Assembly (NCBI GenBank): GCA_021464525.1 | Contig: JADRCO010000111.1 | Coordinates: forward strand, 1 to 53,232 | DNA from: Rhizophagus sp. LPA8_4_AMF | Lineage: Eukaryota; Glomeromycota; Glomeromycetes; Glomerales; Glomeraceae | Reading direction: 5' to 3' | DNA length: 53,232 bases | In this document: one piece after another, positions 37,794 through 48,998 of the stretch | Layout of the letters: each line of letters opens with the position of its first letter | Position numbering within the stretch: position 1 is the first letter of the stretch | Made by a program: the position numbers and the translations under genes | Notes under the pieces: model-generated | Seen by the model: the letters and a program-made list of their open reading frames with translations, nothing else | Database searches by the model: none | What the model was told of the DNA's origin: nothing

Positions 37794-37856
37794 TTAAACT
37801 ATATAATAGTCTAATGCGGCCACTACATGCCGCTATTAGACTATTATATAGTTTAA
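37794..37856. repeat. Near-perfect 63-bp palindrome
   Basis: Two arms of 27-28 nt (AAACTATATAATAGTCTAA then TGCGGC) are separated by the 8-nt loop CACTACAT. The arms differ by one extra A. It lies just outside the right repeat cluster of the degenerate element and could be a small fold-back element or a relic of the element's true end. Confidence 0.7.
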
Positions 37857-38300
37857 TCACAGTAAATTTTATATTCTTAAAGGCTCACTATGTACCATTT
37901 AGCTGTATTAAGTGTCTATTATTTTTCTGATTTTACACTTGTTATTTCATTAAATAAACTAGGAAAACGGAAACCGTTAAAGTCCGTCGCGCTTTATATT
38001 TACTTGGTATCTTTTTTTTAAAAAAAAATTTGATTAAAAAATACGCAACACCAAATAAAATAAGTAGTGTTACAAAATCGTCAGTAAAACAAGTAAAAAA
38101 GTGATGCATATCAAAAAAGGAAAAACCAGGGGTAATTAGTGAGGTGACGTCAGCGGATGGACGGAAGGAAAATTTCATGGGTTAATCCAAAATCATTAAT
38201 TCGTTATAAGTGCTCTACAATATAAAGTCCTTCGCTACGCTCCGGACAATTAATTTGGCTAATCTTAACCGAGGGGTTGACTTGGAATTATGTAATTCTG

Positions 38301-38371
38301 ATAATCATGTATTTTTCCTAAAAAAATTTCCCAACCTTTTAGGAATTTTTTTAGGAAAAATACATGATTAT
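38301..38371. repeat. Perfect 28-bp inverted repeat with 15-nt loop
   Basis: Left arm 38301-38328 begins ATAATCATGTATTTTTCC; the right arm 38344-38371 is its exact reverse complement. The loop is 38329-38343. It could be a small fold-back element. Confidence 0.75.
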
Positions 38372-39433
38372 GTAATCCTGCTAATTTTAGGAAGATTATA
38401 TATAGTAAAAAAATCAAAAAAAATCCAAAAGAAATATGGCAGTTTGGCTTATCTTCTGATCTTAATATATGATCTTAATATAAATAATTTAGTATGATAT
38501 ATTCGGTGATAAGATTAAATGGGATTAAAAAAATTTTTTTATATTACTAATGTAATAAAATAGATTGGATTAACAAGATTTTTGTGAACGGGAAAATCCA
38601 AATCCTGATCCCCAAAACTTTTTGTTTTTTTTTTTTTTGTAAACAAACAAATAAATAATTCAAGGATAAATTAAAAAAAATTTCATAAAAAAATTTTTTT
38701 ATATATAGTTATGTATAATTTTTAAATTATTAGAATAATAATAATATTTTGATTACTTTAATCGATTGTTAGATTATATTCGGGCGAAAAAGCTAATAAT
38801 AATAACGGATTTAAAACCTTTCAAGTAATATTATCGTAATCTGTTAAAAAAAGCTGATAAAAAAAAGGAAATTTTTCTTTTTTTTTTTGCGAATAATATA
38901 TTCGGAAATTTCAATATAATTAAATTAATTAAATGGAAAATGTTTTTATACGTATAAATGGGCAACAAATGCATCATAATAATGTAATGTATTGTGCATT
39001 ATAACGCATAAAATATCTAATTGGCTTTCAAATTTTGAGACAATCATAAATATATATTAAATGCGTAGGAGCTGCGTACGATCTGCTTCTGTTGTGCTTC
39101 GTGCTTCGTATGCATGTAAATTTCCACGTTGGTAGTATATTAATTCAGTAATGCAAAAAAAAAAAAACCAGGATATTTCCGTTACAAAATACGGGCTGAT
39201 AAAATATATATAACTGTAACACATATAGATATTTCCATTTTTCATTATTATTATTAATATTTATGATATATCGTATGTAAATATAAAATACATATGTGGT
39301 AACTGAAGCTTTGTTAAAATATCACTTTTTTGAGAGTTTTTTAAAAAAGAGGAAAAAACCGACCATGTGATTAAACAAGAATGATTAATAAGACCATATC
39401 ATAGAAAATCTGGAACAAGCAATAACCGAGGAC

Positions 39434-39434
39434 A

Positions 39435-39476
<42 letters not shown>

Positions 39477-39491
39477 CATAATCATAATCAT
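39434..39491. repeat. (AAT)n microsatellite grading into (AATCAT)n
   Basis: About 14 uninterrupted AAT units are followed by three AATCAT-like units. Likely length-variable between strains. Confidence 0.9.
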
Positions 39492-40590
39492 GAAAGGGTT
39501 GAAAGATTATATGTGAAATAAAATTATTAAAATATTAGTGTAGTACTAATTCTAATGTACAAATATAGATAAATTAAATAATTCTTTACCAGGTTTTAAA
39601 TCTATAAGTGATAAATATGGTAAAACACAAAAGCCCATCTAATTTATGTAAACAAATCGCTACCGGGTATACAATTTTTTCAGTTACCATAATTTACTTT
39701 AGAGTCGGGAACATAGTTGTACATTTTGTTGGCGGAATAAAATGGTCAAATGACATTTTTATTAATTCGAATTTTTATTTATTTTTACAAATATTTAAAA
39801 TGTATTATTATACCAGAAGAATATCAACTGACTATGTTATGACATATTTATTATAAAGTAATACGATTTGTTAAATGTTTTTATATTAGTTGTGTAAAAA
39901 ATTTGTAGTATAACGATGTTCTAATCAAGTTATCGCCGAAGGTTGAAAGAGCATACAGCATGATGCCGTTTTTTAGGAACCACATGTAAATTATGTATGC
40001 CGAATATGGTTAGACTTGTACATTTACATTTTACCGGGATTTCAAAATCATGTAGATGATGATCTTCTATTTATGATCACCTTTACCTGTTTAATATCCC
40101 TTACTTTCGATTATTTTTTTATTATCAAAAAAATTTGAACTCTCAAATTAATTATTTAAATAACTTATTCTAAAATTTGAGGCTAAACGGCAATCAAAAT
40201 AATATAAATTACATATTATAAGAAATAAAAGAAAAATTAAATGATAACGTTTAAAATATTAACAAAAGAATTATTATAATTTTATTTTATAATTATAAAT
40301 GAAAAAATAAAAATAGTATTTTAAAATTTTAATGGCAATAGGAATAATAATTTGATGGAAAATTTCTATTGAAAATTCCGTAGTACAACCATATATATTT
40401 ATGTATTTATGTATTACGTAACATATACACTATTATATTGTATATAATATATAATATATATAATATATATCTGATATATATAAAATAAAAATATATATAT
40501 ATATATATATATAAAATATATTTATATTACAGTTTTATAGATTGAAGTCTATATAAAGGGTAGGGTTCAAAAAAAAAATTTAAAAAACAA

Positions 40591-40650
40591 AATCAAGCAA
40601 ATTCAAAAAAAAATCAAGTAAATTCAAAAAAAAAAATCAAGCAAATTCAA
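40591..40650. repeat. Three-copy ~23-bp direct repeat (aatcaag-c/t-aaattcaa-An)
   Basis: Three consecutive copies differing by one substitution and by A-run length. They lie about 150-210 bp upstream of the small proline-rich ORF, in its presumed promoter or leader. Confidence 0.7.
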
Positions 40651-40799
40651 TTTTTTTATAGTGATCAATTAATACTTTTCATAAACATAATATCAAAGTA
40701 ACGTGAGAATTTTTTGAACTTTAAAGGAAAATAAATTAAAAATCACGGAATCAATCATTTTATATAAATCAGAATAAAAAAATTTTTAAAGATTGAAGA

Positions 40800-41006
40800 A
40801 TGACAACACCACCACCACCAGCAGCAGCAGCAGTTCCTCCTCCCCCACCACCACCTGCTCTCCCCCTTCCACCGCCACCTCCTCCACCACCTGTACTTCC
40901 ACCACCTCCTGCTGATTCCTACAGTTTTAATTTAATAGATGCACAGGATTATGACAAAATATTCCATAAAAGCACTTACGATTTCGGCAGAGATAACGTA
41001 TTGTAG
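40800..41006 (+). CDS. Small proline/alanine-rich protein with the same C-terminal motif as the 21.4-kb ORF
   Basis: Single-exon ORF of 68 aa, function unknown. Residues 4-43 are almost only Pro, Ala, Leu and Val (runs of seven or eight prolines). The last 25 residues are ordinary sequence, SYSFNLIDAQDYDKIFHKST, then YDFGRDNVL and a stop. The core NLI-[D/E]-x-Q-D-[Y/F]-x-x-I-F-x-K is also found at the C-terminus of the Q/N-rich ORF at 21425-21955. The coding DNA is GC-richer than its surroundings because of proline codons. The shared motif after two unrelated low-complexity regions suggests a real gene family with a swappable N-terminal half, but a 68-aa ORF remains uncertain. Confidence 0.5.
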   Translation: MTTPPPPAAAAVPPPPPPPALPLPPPPPPPPVLPPPPADSYSFNLIDAQDYDKIFHKSTYDFGRDNVL

Positions 41007-41100
41007 AGGATCAATAGACACGATCGCATCGCTTTAAAAAAAAAATGAAATCTGATATTCTTTTTAGGCTACACCATTTTGAAATCAGATCACATTTTAT

Positions 41101-41250
41101 TTCGTTAATATTTCGTTAATAATATTTCGTTAATATTTCGTTAATAATATTTCGTTAATATTTCGTTAATAATATTTCGTAATAATATTTCATTAATACA
41201 TATTTCGTTAATACTCTTTCAATAATATTTCGTTAATACTCCTTTAATAA
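41101..41250. repeat. TTCGTTAATA(AT) minisatellite
   Basis: About ten imperfect copies of a 10-13 bp unit (TTCGTTAATA, with or without an extra ATA) in direct orientation, decaying towards the right into TTCATTAATA and CTTTAATAATA variants. Confidence 0.85.
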
Positions 41251-41786
41251 TATTTCATTTTTTTATTTCGCTTTACTTCGTCTTGTTAATACTTCGTTTC
41301 ATCTTCGTTATTATATTACAAACACAAACACGTCATAATGTATACACATAAATTATAAATCACAAACACAAACAAATTATTATGAAATAAAAAGTTTCTT
41401 TCTTTTTAATTTTTTATTTGCTATCAATTCTAATCATCATGAATGACATGCGCACCAGCCCATTTTTCTTATATTATAAAAAGTTCCATGTTGACTTGTC
41501 TTAAACTCTCAATGATCTTTGATTAGCCAAATGCTTATGGCAATTGACAATTGAACATTTTTAATAAAATAAGATAAACAGTAAATCACCTAAAAAAAAA
41601 AATTGTAAATTTCACGACTTTTCTTTGGTTAATTACAAATATGAACATCATATATGATTTATAAGGTTTAATTTTTAAAACATAAATAAACCAAATTTTT
41701 CCAATTGCTTCCCAAAAAAATATTGAACGTGATGTTCCCTAAACCCAATCAAAAATAGAATTTTGCATAATATAAATATATTTTAA

Positions 41787-41823
41787 TTTTTTTTTTTTTT
41801 TAAAAAAAAAAAATTTTTAAAAA

Positions 41824-41871
<48 letters not shown>

Positions 41872-41905
41872 TTATTTTTTTTTTAAAAAAAAAAAAAAAA
41901 AAAAA
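41787..41905. repeat. Alternating T-run/A-run tract immediately before a start codon
   Basis: Almost pure T(n)A(n)T(n)A(n) for about 120 bp, with A-runs up to about 40. The last A-run abuts the ATG of the NSRP1-like gene. Assembly length here is unreliable, as it is for any long homopolymer. Confidence 0.85.
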
Positions 41906-43324
41906 ATGCAGCAAAACAAACATTTTAAGTATGGTTTAAATTTGTCTACTAAAAAAACAAAACGTTCTATATTTGAAGAAGAGGATGATAATACTACAAC
42001 AAAAGTAGTAAATTCAACAAAAAAAGTTAATAGAACTTTAATAAATAAAGATATTTCTTTAAGTAAATCTGTACAAGAACAATATAAAGCTGCTTTAGAG
42101 GAAGATCCTACAGTATTTTCTTACGATGAAGTTTATGACGATATGAAAAATGCTGAAAAAAAAACTATACAAGTACTTAAAGGAATTGATAGCGCTTCTT
42201 CTAATAAGGTATTTTACTATTTTTATTTATTTTTATTTATTTATTTTTTTTTCTTTTAATAAAAATATATAAGAGATTAATATGAAAATATTTTTTTTTT
42301 TTTTTTATTTTAAATAAAGCCTAGATATGTAAATGATTTATTAAGAGCCTCAGAAATACGTAAACGTGATTACGTTCTAGCGCAAGAACGTAAAATACAA
42401 AAAGAAAGAGAAGCTGAAGGAGATGAATTTGAAAATAAAGAAAAATTTGTTACTCAAGCGTATGTAATTTTTAAATTTTATATAAATTTTTAAATAAATT
42501 CATATTAATCCATTTTTTTAAAAAAATAATAGATATAAAGCACAACAAGAAGAATTGAAGAAAGCTGAAGAAGAAGAGAAAAAACGAGGTAAGTAAAATC
42601 AAAAAAATTTTTAAGCATCTTTTAATATATATATATTTATGTATTATAGAATTCGATATTATAAATAACATTTTATTTATTAATTTACTTACTCCTTTAC
42701 TGGAAAATAGAAAAAGATTCAAATGACTCAAGAGATACGACAAAATTTTATCGTAATTTATTGGATCAAACTAGTACAGCAAAAACAGCAGCGATAGAAG
42801 CAAGTAGATTAGCATTATCATCTAATAAAAAAAGGACATTATCTGAATCAGATGGTGAATATAATAAACAAAAAACTGATAAAGAACTTGCAGAAGAAGC
42901 TCGTGCATCTGGTAAAATTGTAATGTTAAATGATGACGATCAAATAGTAGATAAACGACAATTATTATCAGCAGGGCTAAATATAACCAAGAAGAAGAAT
43001 TCTAGTTATTCAAGCTCATCATCTTCAAAAGATTATTATGATTCTAGATCTTATAATAATAAAAGATTTAGCGAAAATGATAAATCAAAATATTATGAAG
43101 AAAAGCGTAGGCGTGAAAAACAAAGTCGTGAATTAGAAGAACAAATATTAAAAACTCAAAGGGAGAAGGAAGAAGAGGAAAGAAAGAAACAAGAAGAATT
43201 GGCAAAGAAATTCGCTAGAAAAGCTGATGAGAAAACAATTTCTGATGCTAAAGCGAGATATTTAGAAAGACAAAAAGAAAAGAAAGAATTGAAGAAATTA
43301 AAAGTTGAAGAGGAAGAAATATAA
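41906..43324 (+). CDS. NSRP1: Nuclear speckle splicing regulatory protein 1-like (DUF2040)
   Basis: Four exons: 41906-42208, 42320-42459, 42533-42588, 42711-43324; 370 aa. KYGLNLSTKKTKRSIFEEED near the start and DPTVFSYDEVYDDMKNAE form the N-terminal NSRP1 signature. KPRYVNDLLRASEIRKRDY and QERKIQKEREAEGDEFENKE are the highly conserved DUF2040 core. EFENKEKFVTQAYKAQQEEL continues it. The rest is charged: a Ser/Tyr-rich patch (residues about 225-255) and a long Glu/Lys/Arg single helix to the end. Animal NSRP1 (CCDC55/NSrp70) is a nuclear speckle protein that modulates alternative splice-site choice. The function in fungi is assumed from family. The ATG directly follows a 30-A run, so the 5' UTR is unusually simple. 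Confidence 0.9.
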
Positions 43325-43811
43325 TAATACTTTATGTTTTTTTTACAAAAAGATTATTGATTATTTTATAATTTTTTTTTTTTTTTAATTCATAATCTAA
43401 TTTAGATTTATAAAGTAACAATAAAAAATTGTGACTATATAATGATTATTTTATTACGAATTTTTTTCGTTATGGAAATTTGTAAAATAAAATAACTTTT
43501 CACGATATCTTAACTTTCGATTTAGGAATCGCATCAGTTTAACCCCTTCTGAACACATTTTTCTAGTAATTCTATTCTTCGATTAACATATGCAAGTCAT
43601 GTGAATCTCTTTCCAACGATCAACTAGCCTTTTGTAAATTTAAGATTTCCCAACGAAAAGAAACACTGATTAATAGTAATGTCAACATTGTCACAGGGTT
43701 CAGCAAATTTAGAAATTTATTGCACTAATTGTACTACCATTGAATTTTAAAGTTGCATGACATTACAATTATCCACTGTTACTTGCTTATTTCTCCAAAA
43801 CATTTATAAAA
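43325..43811. promoter_or_regulatory. Intergenic: NSRP1-like 3' side and RKI1 promoter
   Basis: 487 bp between two plus-strand genes. The right 300 bp are less AT-rich and probably hold the RKI1 promoter. No specific site recognised. Confidence 0.35.
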
Positions 43812-44788
43812 ATGCTCACATTAGGTGAAACCAAGAAGTTAGCAGCATATAAAGCAGTAGATGAAAATATTACTAGTGGAAATAAAATTATTGGGATAGG
43901 TTCAGGAAGTACTGTAGTATATGTAATAGAAAGAATAATACAACTCAAAGATTCGTTAAATAAAGAAAATATTTATATACCTACTAGTTTTCAAAGTAGA
44001 TTATTAATTACCGAAGGTGGATTAAATTTAGGTGATATTGATACGTAAATATCAGATCTTTAAAAAAAAATGTTTTTTCAAACATATGAGAGATATAATT
44101 TTTTTTTTTTTTATATAATAATGTGAAGGTATCCAGAACTCGACGTGACAATTGATGGAGCTGATGAGGTAACGATAATAATTTCTTTTTAAAAAGGGAG
44201 TTCTTAATTCTTAACAGTATAGAGATTTAAGTACAGGGGTGTGGATTCTTCTTTGATATAATCACTTGTTAACTATAGGTTGATGAAAATTTGAATGCGA
44301 TCAAAGGAGGAGGAGCATGTCATCTTCGAGAGAAGTTAGTCGCAGAAGCGGCAAAGAAATTTATAATTGTAGCAGATTATTCTAAGCGTTCAACTACACT
44401 CGGTGAAAGAGTAAGTAAATTATTTTTTTTAAAAAAAGGTTCTACTTTTTTTATTTATACGTAATTTTCTCTCTCCATTTCCCAGTGGAAACAAGGAGTA
44501 CCAATTGAAGTTATTCCATTTGCATATCTACGAGTAATGAACTCGTTAAAAGAATTAGGATGTGAAAATCCTGTTTTACGTATGGCAAAAGCAAAAGCAG
44601 GACCTGTTATAAGTGATAATGGTAATTTTATTATTGATGCACACTTTGGATTAATTAAACAACCAAAAGAATTATTAGAAAAAATTAAATTATTAACTGG
44701 TGTGGTCGAAGTTGGATTATTTGTTAATATGGCAAAAAGTGCATATTTTGGTAATGAAGATGGAAGTGTTAGTATTAAACACATTTAA
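43812..44788 (+). CDS. RKI1: Ribose-5-phosphate isomerase A
   Basis: Four exons: 43812-44044, 44129-44168, 44279-44410, 44486-44788; 235 aa, the usual size. The family motifs appear in order: [15 protein letters not shown] (phosphate-binding GSGST loop), [31 protein letters not shown] (catalytic Asp residues), [14 protein letters not shown] (catalytic Glu and Lys), [15 protein letters not shown] and [10 protein letters not shown]. The C-terminus [15 protein letters not shown] is typical. The enzyme interconverts ribose-5-phosphate and ribulose-5-phosphate in the non-oxidative pentose phosphate pathway, in the cytosol. It converges with the LisH-WD40 gene; only 88 bp separate the stop codons, so the 3' UTRs probably overlap. 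Confidence 0.97.
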
Positions 44789-44876
44789 ATAAGAGAAAGA
44801 AAAATTATATTAAAATATGAATTTATTAAATAAAAAATATGATATTTAAATTATTTTTAATCTTCCTAAAATATAT

Positions 44877-46339
44877 TTAATTGCCGTTTAATTGGCTATT
44901 ACTATTTGAATTCTGATTAGTAGTATCATCAACACTCCAAATTTTAACTGTTTTATCAAAACCACAAGAAATTAATAAATCCCTATCTTGATCAAACCAT
45001 ATATCTCTAACAATATCTTCATGACCTTTTAATTTATGTACAATAGATTTGGTGATAATATCATAAACTCTGATAAAAGAATCTACACCAAAAGTAAAGA
45101 AATATTTTCCATTTGGATGCCAACAATGTCTTGGATTTGTTAATTTTCTATTAGGAATCACTTCTAAATCATAAAAATTATAAATTTGTTGAGAAGAATG
45201 AGTACGAAATAAAATTATTCTACCATTGTCATCATCAGTAGAAACCAATAAATATTTTCCCTGATTACGCGGGGATGGAGAAATATCCATTGGAGTAAAT
45301 GAAACCCAATCATCACCATTGCTATTCATATTATATTTTTTATCACTAAAATTAGTTAAATCAATATAATGAAGGTAATTATCACCACGTACTCCTACAA
45401 CTAAATATTGATTGTCAGGTAAGAAACACATTGATTCAATATTTCCACCAAATCTTGTCGAATGAATTTTATTGTATTTTGGTAAAGGTGTATTTGGTGT
45501 TGAAGGAGTTAATGGAGTATATGGACTTGTTGGTGATAAAATTGGATTACTTTCATCATTTACAACCTTATAAATATTAATTGTATGATCATAAGATGCT
45601 GTTACGATCATATTTCCATCAATTGAAAATTTTGCTCTGACAACATATTTTAAATGATCCTTAAAAGTTTGTAATACATCCAGGGTAGTAATATTTAATA
45701 ATGCACATGTTGAATCCATTGATCCTGTTAACATTAAATGATGATAATTTGGATGAAAATCCATACAAAGTATTCCTCCTTTATGAATATTATTACAAAC
45801 ATTAAATGTATCTCCCGTAAGTAATGATGTCAATCGAATAGATTTATCTGCTGATCCTGTGATTATAGTAGGAATTTCTGAGAATTGATATTCTCCATCA
45901 TTAAAATTTCTTATTGAAAGTGTTTGTGTGCGTACGCTCAAAATATTATTATTATGAATTTGTGAAAATGATTCGCAAAGATATCGAGGAAATTTATTAT
46001 TTCCTGGTGTAATCAAATAATCATCGATATTTCTATTATTTGTATTCGAGAAAAAGATGATAAAAGAGTATTAATAAAAGAACCTGTTTTCAAAAGTTTC
46101 TTTTTCATTATTTACCTTTCTAACGATATATTTTCAACATTAGATCGTAATTGATTAAATAAATAATCTTGAATAATGGCCGTTAATGGTTCATTAATTT
46201 GCTCATTATCTTGTTGTTCTTCAATAATTTCTTTTGCTTCTTGACAGAAAGCTTCTAAAGTTGAAGTATAATTATTATTCTCCAAAAATTTTAATACTAA
46301 GATATGAGTAAGTGCTTGAGAATTAGAATTCGGAGGCAT
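44877..46339 (-). CDS. LisH and WD40-repeat protein
   Basis: Two exons: 46339-46116 and 46032-44877; 459 aa. Residues about 8-40 (LTHILVLKFLENNNYTSTLE, then AFCQEAK) form a LisH dimerisation motif. The remainder is a WD40 propeller with visible units ending TIITGSADKSIRLTSLLTGD, LMLTGSMDSTCALLNITT, MIVTASYDHTINIYKVV, FFTFGVDSFIRVYDII and LLISCGFDKTVKIWSV. A Pro/Thr-rich insert (SPTSPYTPLTPSTPNTPLP) lies between the fourth and fifth units and offers several S/T-P sites. LisH-WD40 proteins are scaffolds in transcription, ubiquitin-ligase and microtubule complexes. I cannot assign this one to a named orthologue. It diverges from the decayed Ras copy. Confidence 0.85.
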
Positions 46340-46825
46340 TTTTTTTTTTGAAGAAATGAGTTTTATAAAACAGTGAGGAACTTTTCACTATGAGAGATAG
46401 TGAAAAAGAGAAGTTTATAAGTATTTTTTTTTTGTTTTCAATTCCTAATTTATAAAAAAAAAGTGAAACTTTTATTATAATTAAGAAAAGATTATTAATT
46501 GTTAGATTTATTAGATTTTTGATTGTTGCGGTTTTTTTTATCAATTCCTTTTTTAGAAAATATAATAAAAATTTGACAATATGAGTTATCATTTGTATTA
46601 AAATGAAATTTTGATACGTAATACGTGAAAATAATGCTATTATGCATAATAGGGAATATTATACACCTTCACCTATTTTTAGAGAAGTCGAAATTACTAT
46701 TAGGCTTTAGAACTACGTAATAAAATATATCCCGTTAATTCCCACAATGATCAGATCAGTTTTTTCCACAGCATCGAGCTGCTGTGTTCCTAACTCTTCA
46801 GCAGCTTCTTTATCATTCCAATATA
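46340..46825. promoter_or_regulatory. Intergenic between LisH-WD40 gene and Ras-like copy
   Basis: 486 bp between divergent starts, containing the LisH-WD40 promoter. Small open frames on the minus strand read low-complexity sequence and are not genes. Confidence 0.35.
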
Positions 46826-48134
46826 ATGCTATATAAGCTTGTTTTGCTTGGGGCTAACGGTGTTGGCAAGGTATTATAATTTTAAATATTTAATAAATAA
46901 AAGTAAATAATATAATTTTCTCATTAGAATATTATTTTTATTTTTTCGTCATTTAGGCTGCCCTCACAATTCATGTTCGTTTTCAATATTAAACTTTCGA
47001 AGAATTAATTTTTTTAAAAAAAGTTGTAGTTACCTATGAAATTTAATTTTTTAATTTTTAATTTTAATTTTTCCTATTTTTACATGATAATATTTAAAAC
47101 AGATATGCCTAAATCATTTCAGTGGTAGGTTTGACCACACTTTTTGAAAAGGAATTAATATATTAAATTGATCTCATCTATTTGTTTATTAATTCGGGAA
47201 TATTTATTTTACTGGTTATAGAGGTGTGTGTTTTCATCAACTAAACATTTATGGAATTCTGCAGTTACAGTATAAAGTTATTATTTGTTGGTCATCTAAT
47301 CGATGCTATATTTATATTAGACATACGATCCAACAATTGAAGATTCATATCGAAAGCAAGTTGTCATTGATGACCATCCTTGTATACTGGAAGTACTTCC
47401 CATAAAGGGTGTGCTATTTTAATTTAATTGTTGATTCATTTTTTTTTAAAAACTAAATAAATGAACTTTATAAGAAGATAATTTGATATTTTATGTAATA
47501 TAATTATACTAGTAATATTATTCTTATTATTGATTCACAAAGATTTCTTTTTTATCTCTTTTAATTAATAGGAGAATATAATACATTACGTGATCAATGG
47601 ATTAGGTAAATTTATGTAACCATCGGGGTATTGCTAATGATATAACCAATTAAAATTATACATATTACTGAGGCCATAGAATGTGTGCAACTTATTGACA
47701 TTGATTTCAATCTACCTTTTTATTGAAATATTGAAAACATACTCAGAGACGGACAAGGGTTTCTTTTAGTCTATTCTATATCCGAACGTTCAACATTTGA
47801 ACGGATAGAGCATTTCCGGGATCAAATCGCTCGTGTGAAAGGCACTGTTGATAATGTTCCAATTATGCTTGTTGGTAACAAATGTGATAAAATTACTGAA
47901 CGTGAAGTCTCAAGAGAAGAAGGGATGAATATGGCAAGAAGACTTAATTGTGAATTTATTGAAAGTTCGGTATTGATGTGTGTAAATGTTGAGAGAACAT
48001 TTTATACAATAGTTAGGATGATACGCTCAAATAGAGATAAAAAAGAAAGTAATGAAAATGAAGTAATTATAAAGCCTGATCCTACGATTCTTTTACAGAA
48101 GAAAAAAGTTCTTTTTTTCAAATTACTTAGTTAA
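46826..48134 (+). pseudogene. Decayed Ras2/RasB-type small GTPase
   Basis: Recognisable exons: 46826-46870 (LYKLVLLGANGVGK), about 46957-46974 (AALTIH), 47103-47124 (ICLNHFS), 47321-47408 ([20 protein letters not shown]), 47572-47605 (EYNTLRDQWIR) and 47747-48134 (DGQGFLLVYSISERSTFERI to the end). The order and wording match fungal Ras2/RasB. The damage is specific. The P-loop Ser/Thr after GK is Ala. The switch II DTAGQE is replaced by LPIKG. The G5 ETSAK is ESSVL. No CAAX box ends the protein (it ends LFFKLLS). The exon carrying TYDPT cannot be joined in frame to the preceding one because its acceptor is displaced. G4 NKCD survives. The last three exons form a continuous 510-nt frame, so a truncated product is conceivable. 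Confidence 0.75.
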
Positions 48135-48757
48135 ATAGTTTTCTTTATTCAAGTTATCATATTTTGAAAAATTTTATATTTTTTGACCATGTATTATACA
48201 ATTGAATGATTTATTTTTGTTTATATAATTTACAAATCAAATTAAAAAAGTAATACCTAAAAAAGATTTTTTTTTTTTTTTTTACTTTGACCGATTTTTT
48301 AATATATAAATAAAACAACATTCCAAACTGGCTAGAATTAGCAAAATTTTCTAATTCTTACACTATTTTATCCATTGCCTTTACATCCATGTTGGCAAGT
48401 TAGTTATCTTTTGTGTCAAATTTTTTGCAATAGTTTATTTACATGGAAGATATAGATAAATTTGATAAGCATTTTGAAAATCTATTACATTATCTCAGGG
48501 CCCTTGCAATTAATATCTTGAAAAATCTCTTTTTTTTGCAAATTGGATGAGTTCAGAAGGACTATTGAGAAAAAGTTTGAAGGATAACACAAATAAAAGT
48601 ATAAAAATATAATTACACTCTCAAAAGAAATTTCTTTAGTATACTTTTTGTTCATTGTTCTAAATTATGAATGAAAAATTTCCAAATGTTTGGTATGTAT
48701 ATGGTATTTAAATAAAACATTTCACTACTGTATACTTCTCAACACATGGGAGTTTAG
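48135..48757. other. Spacer between Ras copy and inverted-repeat element
   Basis: AT-rich, no gene seen. Confidence 0.4.
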
Positions 48758-48998
48758 TATAGTCAACTTCCTTTATAAGCACCTCTTGTATAAGCACTCC
48801 CTCCCTTAAGGCACAAATAATTTGGTCCAAACTTTTTTATATAAAAAACACCTCCTTTATAATTACTTTATTAATTAAAAATATAATCACACTAATCATT
48901 GATCCTGATATCATAGTAAATATAAGAAAATTTCCCTATTTATAAGCACACTAATTACATGATCTATAATATAACTAAAGTTGCCTGCTGAAACTCTA

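Larger units (their letters stand above)
37861..40799. other. Gene-free spacer with simple repeats
   Basis: About 2.9 kb without a supported gene. It holds a perfect 28-bp inverted repeat (38301-38371), an (AAT)n microsatellite (39434-39491), (TA)n around 40440-40520 and a three-copy ~23-bp repeat (40591-40650). An isolated CRE octamer TGACGTCA occurs at 38145-38152 with no promoter context. Short open frames at 38210-38497 and 39608-39856 look like chance. Confidence 0.4.
41007..41905. other. Spacer with minisatellite and extreme A/T fold-back
   Basis: No gene. It contains the TTCGTTAATA array (41101-41250) and the homopolymer block 41787-41905 directly before the NSRP1-like start codon. 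Confidence 0.5.

Noticed and set aside
38145-38152. Perfect CRE octamer TGACGTCA
   Set aside because: Lies in decayed spacer DNA with no nearby start codon; one octamer in 53 kb is not informative.
39608-39856. 82-aa plus-strand open frame
   Set aside because: Isolated, AT-driven composition, no recognisable motif and no related sequence seen in the window.
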